Shown piece after piece: positions 34,420 through 42,200 of a DNA stretch of 64,000 bases. Under the pieces are notes generated by a model that saw nothing but the letters and a program-made list of their open reading frames with translations, did not search any database and was not told the origin of the DNA. The stretch is from CAYWMD01 sp964458575 (GTDB lineage Bacteria > Verrucomicrobiota > Verrucomicrobiia > Limisphaerales > JADLHS01). Location of the stretch: NCBI GenBank assembly GCA_964458575.1, contig CAYWMD010000004.1, positions 62,001 to 126,000 on the forward strand. Reading direction: 5' to 3'. Numbering within the stretch: the first letter of the stretch is position 1; each line of letters begins with the position of its first letter. The position numbers and the translations under genes were made by a program.

Positions 34420-36261
34420 CTACTGTTGCGGCGCCCCCAGCCAGACGCAGAAATCTTTGCCGTCCGAGCCGGCGTCGGCAAAGGTCACAAACGTGGCGGA
34501 GCGCGGTGCTTGGAGTTCCGGCGCGGTCACCGAACTCGTGAGCGTCAGCAGTTTCCCCGGGCCTATCCGCAGTTGCGGAGTCTTGTTGCCAACGAATGAC
34601 AACGTCGCCGGCGGCGGCAGCCCGGGATTTCGCTCGATGTCGCACGCCATCACAAACGGGCCGTAGGTCAACGCGGCGCGACCCGCATTGCCGTGGTCGC
34701 CCGCGACCAGCCGTGCCGCGAGATGGAAGGCCAGCGAGATGTGGTCGCCGTTGCTCCAGGCACGCGCGGGAAAGATCACCCACCCATCGCGAAGCTCGAC
34801 CCTGACTCGCTTGCCGTTCAGTTTCAAATCCAGCGGCGATGCCCAGGGTGGCACGCGCACTTGAACCGCGAAGGTGGCCGGTTCGGCCAGTTGCAAGCGC
34901 AACTCGGATTTGCCGACGAACGGGAAACCGCTCTTCTGGGTGAGCGTCACCGGTGTGCCGGCCAGGGCCAGCAGCACCGATGAGGTTTCAAACGTGGACA
35001 CGACCAGCGCGTCATGTTCGCCGATGCGGGTTTGCAGATACGTCTGCAAAGGCGCGAGCGCCATCCCGCGCGGGCCGCTGGAGTGACAGCAATTGATATT
35101 GGTCCGATAGATTTTCTGGTCCTGCAACGGCGTGAAATAACACCAGTCATCGCCGTGCGGATGCTGCGCCGCGGCGAGGTGGTTGTAGAGGGATTTCTCG
35201 AGTTCGTTCGCGAACCGCGCCTCGCCCGTGAGCCGGAGCAATTGCAGGTTCAACTGGATCCACGTCGTCGTGACGCACGTCTCGGCCACGCGCGCTTTGG
35301 CGTCGTTTGGCAACGCGTAGTCCGCGCCGAAATGTTCCTCCTGGCTCGTGCCGCCGGTCAGGTACAGCCGCTTGTCGGTGATGTCCTGCCAGGCCATGAG
35401 CACCGGTTCGAGCAGGCTGCGGTCACCGGTCGCGCGGGCGAGTTCGCACAAGCCGACCAGATTCGAGAGCATTTCGTACGCTTTGCGGTTGGCGGTTTTG
35501 CTGACCTGCTTCTCCTTGAGCAACGATTGGATGATCTTCGGCCCTTTCGGCTCATCCCACGACTTCACGAGGTAGCGGCAGAAATCGAGATAGCGTTCGT
35601 CGCCAGTGAACCGGTAAAGCAACACCATCGGTTCGAGCACGCTGGTCGAAGCCATGCCTTTGTGGGTGCCCGCGGCGAGGATGCTTTTCTTCGCCGGGAA
35701 GGTGGCGAGCAGCAGGTCGGCCATTTTGCGGCAGGCGTTCAACGCGGCTTCGTTGCCGGTGAACTGGTAGTAGGTCAGCAGGCCGATGAGATTGTATTTG
35801 TGCGACCATACGTCCCAGTCATTGTCCCGCTCTTGGGTGAAACGTTTCTCCGGCAGATAAGTACCGAGATAACCATCCGGCTCCTGACAGGAAATCAACT
35901 CCGCCGCGACGCGGTCGAGCTTGGCGCGCAACGCGGGGTCGCCGGTGTTGGCCCAAGCCAGCGTGGCGGCGTGCATCCATTTGCCGACGTGCTCGCCGAT
36001 CCACGCGTGACTGCCGGGCTTCTGCCGGAAACCGGCCAGCAGGGGTTCAGTGTCCACGTGCAGGAGCCGGTTGGTTTCGTTGGCCAGCACCCGCGCGCCG
36101 AGCCAGCCCTCCAAATGAATGGCGGAAGGCGACAACAGGTTGAGTGCATCCGGCATTTTTGCCGGGACGCGAAAGGGTGAGAGCGCCACGGGTGGCGCCG
36201 CGGTGGCGGAAGCTGCGACAACCATTCCAAAGGCGAAAAAAGATTTGATGACGGTATTCAT
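34420..36261 (-). CDS. GH127 family (DUF1680) beta-L-arabinofuranosidase-like protein
   Basis: The 613-residue protein has a signal peptide (ends ATAAP) and an (alpha/alpha)6 toroid followed by beta domains. The family uses a zinc-held Cys nucleophile. Here Glu327 and Cys329 (VAETCVTTTW) and Cys391-Cys392 (INCCHSSGPRG) match the zinc ligands and nucleophile of characterised GH127 enzymes, so activity is likely. Substrate, probably a terminal beta-L-arabinofuranose or a similar residue, is inferred from the family. It may work with the nearby symporter and Kelch protein, although they lie on the same strand only beyond the Cys-motif pair. Confidence 0.88.
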   Translation of the reverse strand: MNTVIKSFFAFGMVVAASATAAPPVALSPFRVPAKMPDALNLLSPSAIHLEGWLGARVLANETNRLLHVDTEPLLAGFRQKPGSHAWIGEHVGKWMHAATLAWANTGDPALRAKLDRVAAELISCQEPDGYLGTYLPEKRFTQERDNDWDVWSHKYNLIGLLTYYQFTGNEAALNACRKMADLLLATFPAKKSILAAGTHKGMASTSVLEPMVLLYRFTGDERYLDFCRYLVKSWDEPKGPKIIQSLLKEKQVSKTANRKAYEMLSNLVGLCELARATGDRSLLEPVLMAWQDITDKRLYLTGGTSQEEHFGADYALPNDAKARVAETCVTTTWIQLNLQLLRLTGEARFANELEKSLYNHLAAAQHPHGDDWCYFTPLQDQKIYRTNINCCHSSGPRGMALAPLQTYLQTRIGEHDALVVSTFETSSVLLALAGTPVTLTQKSGFPFVGKSELRLQLAEPATFAVQVRVPPWASPLDLKLNGKRVRVELRDGWVIFPARAWSNGDHISLAFHLAARLVAGDHGNAGRAALTYGPFVMACDIERNPGLPPPATLSFVGNKTPQLRIGPGKLLTLTSSVTAPELQAPRSATFVTFADAGSDGKDFCVWLGAPQQ

Positions 36262-36394
36262 GGTGCGTTGACCGTTTCGTTTCCCAAGTTAGGCCGAGGC
36301 GCGGCGGGGAACAAGCCATACCCACCGGCGGCCGCGTGTCCGCAAAAAATCGGAGTGGATTTTTGCCCGCTCGTGCGCTTAAATTTACTTTGCC

Positions 36395-37786
36395 ATGTCG
36401 GAAAAAACCCTCAATGACATTCCGCGCGACGTGCGGGTCATGTTCACCAAAGGCAATGACGCCCTGGCGCGGGACAACTTTGACTACGCCATTGATCTTT
36501 TTTGCCAAGTGTTGACGCGCGAACCGGCGCTCGTGGAATGCCGTCGGGCGCTCCGCATCGCCCAGCAGCGCAAATCGGGCGGCGGCGGCTTCTTCAAGAA
36601 GGCCTGGAGCAGCGCCAGTTCCTCGCCACAGGTCGCCCGGGCCCAAATGGCGCTCCGCAAAGACCCCGCCGAAGCCATGGCCGTTGCCGAACAGGTGCTC
36701 AACAGCGACCCGGCCAATTCGCTCGCCCATCGTATCATCATTTCCGCCGCCACGACGCTGCAATTGCCCCAAACCGCGGTGATGTCGCTGGAGATCATCC
36801 AGCAAAACTCGCCCAAGGACAAAAAGCTGGCCATCGAATTTGCCAACGCGCTCGCCGAGTCCGGCGAAGTCCGGCGCGCGGAAAAAATCCTGGTGGACTT
36901 CTCGCGTTCCGCCCCCAACGACGCCGAATTGTCCCAGGCGTTGAAGGACCTTTCCGCCAAACGAACCATGGGCGAGGGCGGTTACCAGAAGATTGCCGCC
37001 GGGGAAGGCTCTTATCGCGACATCCTCAAGGACGAGAAGAAAGCCGTCGCGCTCGAACAGGAAGCGCGCGTGCAGAAGACCGAGGACGGCGCCGAGCGCC
37101 TCATCCAGGAATACGAAACGCGGCTCAAGACCGAACCGACGAACCTGAAACTGATTCGCTCGCTGGCCGAGCTTTACACGCAGAAGAAACAATTCGACCA
37201 CGCGCTCAAGCTTTACGATCAGGTGAAGTCCTCCGAGATGGGCAACGACCCGTCGCTCGAACGCGCCATCGCCCAGACCGCGGTGCGCCGCTTCGATCAT
37301 TTGATCGAGCAGCTCAATCCCGGGGCGTCCGATTACGCCGAGCAACTGGCGCGGTTGCAGGCCGAGAAAGCGGCCTACCAACTGGCCGAATGTCAGAAGC
37401 GCGTCGAGAAATATCCAACCGACCTGACGATCCGTTTTGAAATGGGGGCGTTGTATTTCTCGGCCGGCAAGATCGGCGAGGCCATCAAGGAATTTCAGAC
37501 GGCGCAGCACAATCCGAACAAAAAGGTCGCGGCGCTGGGGTATCTCGCGCAGTGCTTCGCCAAACGGAAGATGTACGACCTCGCTGCCGAGACGCTGCAA
37601 AACGCCATCAAGGAGAAGACGGCGTTTGACGAGGAGAAAAAGGAACTCACCTATCAGCTCGGGTGCGTGCTGGAAAACATGGGCCAGAAGGAACCGGCGA
37701 TCGAACAGTTCAAAATCATCTACAAGGCGGACATCGGCTACAAGGACGTGGCGGCGAAGGTGGATGCGTATTACGACTCGCAATAA
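36395..37786 (+). CDS. tetratricopeptide-repeat protein
   Basis: This 463-residue cytoplasmic protein lacks a signal peptide and is made of helical TPR-like units: AKGNDALARDNFDYAIDLF-type at the start, LAHRIIISAATTLQLPQTAV, LIRSLAELYTQKKQFDHALK, IRFEMGALYFSAGKIGEAIK, YLAQCFAKRKMYDLAAETLQ and LGCVLENMGQKEPAIEQFK. A Gly/Ser-rich loop (KSGGGGFFKKAWSSASSSP) separates the first repeat from the rest. It is probably a scaffold. A possible promoter (TTGCCC, 17 bp, TACTTT at 36363-36391) ends just before the start codon, but is weak. Confidence 0.8.
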   Translation: MSEKTLNDIPRDVRVMFTKGNDALARDNFDYAIDLFCQVLTREPALVECRRALRIAQQRKSGGGGFFKKAWSSASSSPQVARAQMALRKDPAEAMAVAEQVLNSDPANSLAHRIIISAATTLQLPQTAVMSLEIIQQNSPKDKKLAIEFANALAESGEVRRAEKILVDFSRSAPNDAELSQALKDLSAKRTMGEGGYQKIAAGEGSYRDILKDEKKAVALEQEARVQKTEDGAERLIQEYETRLKTEPTNLKLIRSLAELYTQKKQFDHALKLYDQVKSSEMGNDPSLERAIAQTAVRRFDHLIEQLNPGASDYAEQLARLQAEKAAYQLAECQKRVEKYPTDLTIRFEMGALYFSAGKIGEAIKEFQTAQHNPNKKVAALGYLAQCFAKRKMYDLAAETLQNAIKEKTAFDEEKKELTYQLGCVLENMGQKEPAIEQFKIIYKADIGYKDVAAKVDAYYDSQ

Positions 37787-37890
37787 GCCGGACTGGAGCC
37801 ATCTGCCCTCCATCGAATCCCGTAGAAGCGCGCACGGAATCGCCATTGCACCGGGAGGACGACTGGCTTTAAGCTTTGCGCACCTAAACT

Positions 37891-38343
37891 ATGAAAGCGT
37901 TGCTCTTCCTGTCCGCGGGTCTGATGCTGCTTTGCGGCTGTAAAACACCGCCCGGGCCGGCGGTGAGTCTGGTCAATGTCCGGCTCCACCAGAGCACCGC
38001 GTTTGAAACCACGGCAACCTTCACACTGCGACTGAGCAATCAAACCCCGCAGCCGATGCAACTGGAGGGAGGCGTGTACAAGATTTACCTGAACGGACTT
38101 TATGTCGGGGAAGGTTTGAACAACGAAACGATGAATTTGCCGCGGCTGGCAACGGCGACCCAGGAGGTAACCGTTCACCTCAGCAACCTGCGGATGGTCA
38201 CCCGCATCAAGCCCATCCTCGAATCAACGAGCTTCGAGTATCGCATCAAGAGTTTGCTTTATGGGGCGGCGCCCGCCGGACGATTGCGATCAGAGGACGA
38301 AGGGTGGCTGAATCTGAAGGATTTCACCTCAACACCGAAATAG
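37891..38343 (+). CDS. lipoprotein with LEA14/WHy-like domain
   Basis: This 150-residue protein has a lipobox (LMLLCGC, modified Cys at about residue 17), so it should be anchored in a membrane. The rest is a beta-sandwich of the LEA14/water-stress type: VSLVNVRLHQSTAFETTATF, FTLRLSNQTPQPMQLEGGVY, GLYVGEGLNNETMNLPR and ATATQEVTVHLSNLRMV. Family members bind hydrophobic ligands or help with envelope stability. No partner gene is evident. Confidence 0.75.
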   Translation: MKALLFLSAGLMLLCGCKTPPGPAVSLVNVRLHQSTAFETTATFTLRLSNQTPQPMQLEGGVYKIYLNGLYVGEGLNNETMNLPRLATATQEVTVHLSNLRMVTRIKPILESTSFEYRIKSLLYGAAPAGRLRSEDEGWLNLKDFTSTPK

Positions 38344-38394
38344 CGGCGGCCGATCCACGCGTATGAACCCGCCGAGAACGAAAACCTCTGTGGC

Positions 38395-39156
38395 ATGAGC
38401 CTCCCCCTGGATCTTTCCGGCAGGACCGCGCTCATCACCGGCGCGTCCCAGGGCATCGGCGCGCAAATCGCGCGTACCTTCCACGCCGCCGGCGCGAATG
38501 TCTGGCTCAATCATCCCGATCAGGGCTCGACGCGGGCTGACACCGAAAAGATTGCCGTGGAATTAAACACGGCGCGAGCCGGCAGCGCTTTTGTCATCGC
38601 GGCGGACGTTGGAAAAGCCGACGCCGTTCAACGCATGATGGCCGAGATCAAAACGCGCTCGGGCGGCATTGATTTCCTCATCAACAACGCCGCCATCCTC
38701 CGTGACCGGACCATCGCCAAGCTGTCGCTCGACGACTGGCACACCGCGTTGAATGTGAACCTCACCGGCGTTTTTCATTGCTGCAAGTTCGGTCTCGAAA
38801 TCATGCGCGACGGCGGGGCCATCGTCAGCCTGGGCAGCATCTCGGCGATCCTCGGGTTTTTTGGCCAGACGAATTACGCGGCGGCCAAGGGCGGTGTGCT
38901 GGCGATGATGCGCGTGTTGAGCCGCGAGTGCGCCAAGCGCAACATCCGCGTCAATTCCATTGCGCCGGGGGTGATCGAAACGCCGATGGCCGCGACGATT
39001 CCCGAAGCCGCGCGCGCCGAAATGTTAAAACAGGTCGCGCTTGGGCGTTTTGGCAAGCCGGAGGAAATCGCGAATGTCGCCTTGTTCCTCTGTTCACCAC
39101 TGGCGTCTTACGTCACGGGCCAGACCCTCGAAGTCAACGGAGGCTGGCGCGGATGA
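38395..39156 (+). CDS. short-chain dehydrogenase/reductase, 3-oxoacyl-ACP or acetoacetyl-CoA reductase type
   Basis: This 253-residue cytoplasmic SDR has the TGASQGIG cofactor loop (residues 15-22), NNAAIL, a Ser in SLGSISAILG, and the Tyr161-x-x-x-Lys165 pair (TNYAAAKGG). The ending VTGQTLEVNGGWRG is standard for FabG/PhaB. The nearby CoA-transferase and thiolase favour acetoacetyl-CoA as substrate, but this is context only, and a palindromic repeat separates them. Confidence 0.88.
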   Translation: MSLPLDLSGRTALITGASQGIGAQIARTFHAAGANVWLNHPDQGSTRADTEKIAVELNTARAGSAFVIAADVGKADAVQRMMAEIKTRSGGIDFLINNAAILRDRTIAKLSLDDWHTALNVNLTGVFHCCKFGLEIMRDGGAIVSLGSISAILGFFGQTNYAAAKGGVLAMMRVLSRECAKRNIRVNSIAPGVIETPMAATIPEAARAEMLKQVALGRFGKPEEIANVALFLCSPLASYVTGQTLEVNGGWRG

Positions 39157-39164
39157 GAACATTG

Positions 39165-39299
39165 CGTAGGACAGGCGTCGCGCCTGTCTCCATTTTTAAG
39201 AATCGCGATGGTGCTTGGACAAAACTGCTGCGCAACCGCCGTTCGGCCGCAGGAATTCTGTTCTTTAATTTCAGAGACAGGCGCGACGCCTGTCCTACG
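39165..39299. repeat. 26-bp inverted repeat flanking 83 bp between SDR and CoA-transferase genes
   Basis: The arms at 39165-39190 and 39274-39299 are perfect inverse complements containing the inner palindrome ACAGGCG-T-CGCGCCTGT. The right arm ends three bases before the ATG of the next gene (39302), so the element supplies its immediate upstream region. The 83-bp middle has no gene. Confidence 0.8.
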
Positions 39300-39301
39300 T
39301 T

Positions 39302-40828
39302 ATGAGAGGCGCCGCGCGCATCGTTTCCGCCGAGGAGGCCGTCACCGCAATTCCGAGCGGCACGACGGTGGCCATCAGCGGCTTTGTCGGTGCGGGGCAT
39401 CCCGAGACGCTCACGGCGGCGTTGGAACAACATTTCCTGCGGACCAAATCGCCAACCGATCTCACGTTGCTTTACGCGGCCGGTCAGGGCGACCGCGCCG
39501 AACGCGGATTGAACCACCTGGCGTACACGCCGCTGGTTAAACGCGTTGTGGGCGGCCATTGGAATCTCGCGCCCAAGCTCGGCAAGCTGGCGTTGGAAAA
39601 CAAAATCGAGGCCTACAATCTGCCGCAGGGCGTCGTGTGCGTCCTGTTCCGTGAGATTGCCGCGAAACGCTCCGGTGTCATCACCAACGTCGGGCTGAAC
39701 ACATTCATTGACCCGAAGAACACCGGCGGCCGGCTCAACGAACGCACCACCGAACCGCTTGTGGAACGCCTCACGCTCGACGGCGAGGATTGGCTGCGTT
39801 ACCGCACATTCCCAATTCACGTGGGCTTGATTCGCGCCAGCAGCGCGGATCGTCGCGGCAACTTGAGCATGGAACGCGAAGCCCTCGTCGGCGAAGTGCT
39901 GCCCATCGCCCAGGCGGCGAAGAACCATGGTGGCATCGTCATTGCGCAGGTGGAGCGAATCGTGGACAACATTTCCGACCCGAAGGCTGTGCGCGTGCCG
40001 GGTGTATTGGTGGATTACATCGTTGTCAGCGACCCGGTGCATCATCACCAAACTTTCGCGGAACCGTTCACGACCGATTTCATCACCGCCGCCGACGGGC
40101 ATGGAACACTCAAGCCGATTCCCTTTTCCGAACGCAAAATCATCGGCCGGCGTGCGTTGATGGAAGTCCAACCCGGGGAACTGGTCAACCTCGGCATCGG
40201 CGTGCCCGAAGCCGTGGCGCGTGTGGCCGCCGAAACCGGACGACTGAAAGATTTCACCCTCACGGTTGAAGCCGGACCAACCGGTGGCGTGCCGGCGTCG
40301 GGGTTGAGTTTTGGTTGCAGTCATTTCCCCGAAGCGGTCACCGACCAGCCGTCGCAATTTGATTTTTACGACGGTGGCGGGCTTGACCTGGCCGTGCTCG
40401 GCGCGTCGGAGATTGATGCGGAGGGCAACGTGAACGTGAGCAGCTTCGGCGGACGGTTTGCCGGCGTGGGCGGGTTCGTGAACATTTCCACCAACGCTCG
40501 GCGCCTGATTTTCGCCTGCACGTTCTCGGCAGGCGACCTGGAGATCGCCGTGGAAGGTGGCCGGCTGCGCGTCGTCCGTGAAGGCCGGCACTCGAAGTTC
40601 GTGAAACGCGTGAAACAGGTTTGCTTCCACGGCCCGACGGCCTTGACCCGCAGGCAAAAGGTGAAGTACGTCACTGAACGCGCGGTGTTTGAACTGACGC
40701 CCGAAGGATTGGTCCTGAGCGAACTTGCGCCGGGCATCGTGGCGAAAGATATTTTGCCGCTGATGGACTTCGCGCCGATTATGAATTCGCCCAAAGCGAT
40801 GCCAGCTGAATGTTTTTCCAATCCATGA
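39302..40828 (+). CDS. family I CoA-transferase (propionate/acetate type, fused alpha-beta)
   Basis: This 508-residue protein has both halves of a family I CoA-transferase in one chain, as in propionate CoA-transferase and YdiF. N-terminal AVTAIPSGTTVAISGFVGAG is the CoA-binding start. The second half has the glycine-rich RRALMEVQPGELVNLGIGVP and the active-site Glu323 in LTVEAGPTGGVP. It moves CoA between short-chain acids. It lies just before a thiolase, suggesting acetoacetate or butyrate-type exchange. A repeat sits immediately upstream of the start. Confidence 0.85.
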   Translation: MRGAARIVSAEEAVTAIPSGTTVAISGFVGAGHPETLTAALEQHFLRTKSPTDLTLLYAAGQGDRAERGLNHLAYTPLVKRVVGGHWNLAPKLGKLALENKIEAYNLPQGVVCVLFREIAAKRSGVITNVGLNTFIDPKNTGGRLNERTTEPLVERLTLDGEDWLRYRTFPIHVGLIRASSADRRGNLSMEREALVGEVLPIAQAAKNHGGIVIAQVERIVDNISDPKAVRVPGVLVDYIVVSDPVHHHQTFAEPFTTDFITAADGHGTLKPIPFSERKIIGRRALMEVQPGELVNLGIGVPEAVARVAAETGRLKDFTLTVEAGPTGGVPASGLSFGCSHFPEAVTDQPSQFDFYDGGGLDLAVLGASEIDAEGNVNVSSFGGRFAGVGGFVNISTNARRLIFACTFSAGDLEIAVEGGRLRVVREGRHSKFVKRVKQVCFHGPTALTRRQKVKYVTERAVFELTPEGLVLSELAPGIVAKDILPLMDFAPIMNSPKAMPAECFSNP

Positions 40829-40861
40829 AATTCGCTGCCGCCAGCAATACTTCGGTGTGTT

Positions 40862-41013
40862 CTCCCTCACCCCGGCCCTCTCCCGCTGGGAGAGGGAGAA
40901 TCGTAGTCTGTCTCATCAATAACCGGGCGACGGAATTTGTCGGACGGACCTCAAAAGACGCATGCGGCGACGGCTGTTCCCTCTCCCAGCGGGAGAGGGT
41001 CAGGGTGAGGGAG
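40862..41013. repeat. long CTCTCCC-type inverted repeat
   Basis: Two 36-bp arms (40862-40897 and 40978-41013) are inverse complements except for two mismatches. Each contains the palindrome CTCTCCCGCTGGGAGAG (or CTCTCCCAGCGGGAGAG). The 80-bp middle has no gene. It fills the space between the CoA-transferase and thiolase genes, and the thiolase ATG is 17 bp after the right arm. Confidence 0.85.
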
Positions 41014-41030
41014 AAATTACGCGATAGACC

Positions 41031-42197
41031 ATGAAATATCCCAAACCCATTTACCTCGTCGCTGCCCGTCGTTCACCCATTGGCCGCCTCGGTGGCGTGC
41101 TGAAATCGCTCATGCCGACCGAGCTTGCTTTGCAGATCGCTGAGAGGGTTGTGCCGACGGCCCTCAAGCCGGCGATCAACCAGGTTGTGCTTGGCCAGGT
41201 ATTGCAAGCCGGCAGCGGCATGAACGTCGCGCGGCAGTTGGGATTGAAACTCGGTTTGCCACAATCCACACCGGCCTACACGGTCAACATGGTTTGTGCA
41301 TCCGGTTTGAAAGCCATCACGCTCGCGGCCGATGCGGTGGCCAGCGGTGAATCGTTGCTGGTGCTGGCGGGCGGTGTCGAGTGCATGAGCCGCGCCCCGC
41401 ATTACGCAAGCGATTTGCGTTCGGGCAAGAAGCTGGGCGCCGCCATGTTAACCGATGCCATAATCGCGGATGGGTTAACCGATCCCGTATTGAAGCTCGA
41501 AATGGGTGAAACCGCCGAGCGCATCGCCGAAAACTTCAACATCAGCCGCCCGGCGCAGGATGAATTTGCGCTGCGCAGCCAGCAACGCGCCGTCGCCAGT
41601 CGCGATGCGTTCCGCCGCGAAATTGTTCCCATCAAAACCGCTGACGGGCTTGTCGAGAACGACGAGCATCCGCGTGCCGATACCACGTTGGAAAAACTGG
41701 CCAAGCTCAAGCCCGCCTTCCGCCCGAACGGCACCGTTACGGCCGGCAATGCCTCGGGCATCAATGACGGTGCGGCGCTCGCGCTGGTCGCGAGTGAAGA
41801 CGCGCTGAAGCAACACGCTTTACAGCCACGCGCAAAGATTGTCGCTACCACGTCCGTCGGCTGTGACCCGGCGATGATGGGTTTGGGCCCGGTCCACGCG
41901 ATTCGCCGGCTTTGCGACGAGACGGGCTGGAAACTGAACGAGGTTGACGCCGTGGAAATCAACGAAGCGTTCGCCGCGCAAACGCTGGCGTGCGCGCAGG
42001 AGCTGAAACTTGATTTCAACAAACTGAACCAACGCGGCGGGGCAATCGCGTTGGGACATCCCGTGGGTTGCAGCGGTGCCCGCGTGCTGGTGACGTTGCT
42101 CCACATTTTGGAGGATCAAAAACTTCGTCGCGGGATTGCCGCGCTTTGTGTGGGCGGCGGCATGGGCATCGCGGTGGCGATTGAACGGACGGGTTAG
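41031..42197 (+). CDS. acetyl-CoA acetyltransferase (thiolase)
   Basis: This 388-residue enzyme condenses or cleaves acetoacetyl-CoA. It has the nucleophile Cys89 in NMVCASGLKAI, His343 in ALGHPVGCSG, and Cys373 in ALCVGGGMG, all expected for biosynthetic or degradative thiolases. With the CoA-transferase and the FabG/PhaB-type reductase upstream it could form a short acetoacetyl-CoA pathway. No PHA synthase is present in the window. Length matches PhaA/AtoB types. Confidence 0.9.
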   Translation: MKYPKPIYLVAARRSPIGRLGGVLKSLMPTELALQIAERVVPTALKPAINQVVLGQVLQAGSGMNVARQLGLKLGLPQSTPAYTVNMVCASGLKAITLAADAVASGESLLVLAGGVECMSRAPHYASDLRSGKKLGAAMLTDAIIADGLTDPVLKLEMGETAERIAENFNISRPAQDEFALRSQQRAVASRDAFRREIVPIKTADGLVENDEHPRADTTLEKLAKLKPAFRPNGTVTAGNASGINDGAALALVASEDALKQHALQPRAKIVATTSVGCDPAMMGLGPVHAIRRLCDETGWKLNEVDAVEINEAFAAQTLACAQELKLDFNKLNQRGGAIALGHPVGCSGARVLVTLLHILEDQKLRRGIAALCVGGGMGIAVAIERTG

Positions 42198-42200
42198 CCG

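Noticed and set aside
35014..36180. A 388-codon plus-strand frame over the GH127 gene
   Set aside because: The minus-strand GH127 protein has complete catalytic motifs; the opposite frame has no family features.
36047..37846. A 599-codon antisense frame over the TPR gene
   Set aside because: It mirrors the TPR gene's codon pattern and has no recognisable motif.
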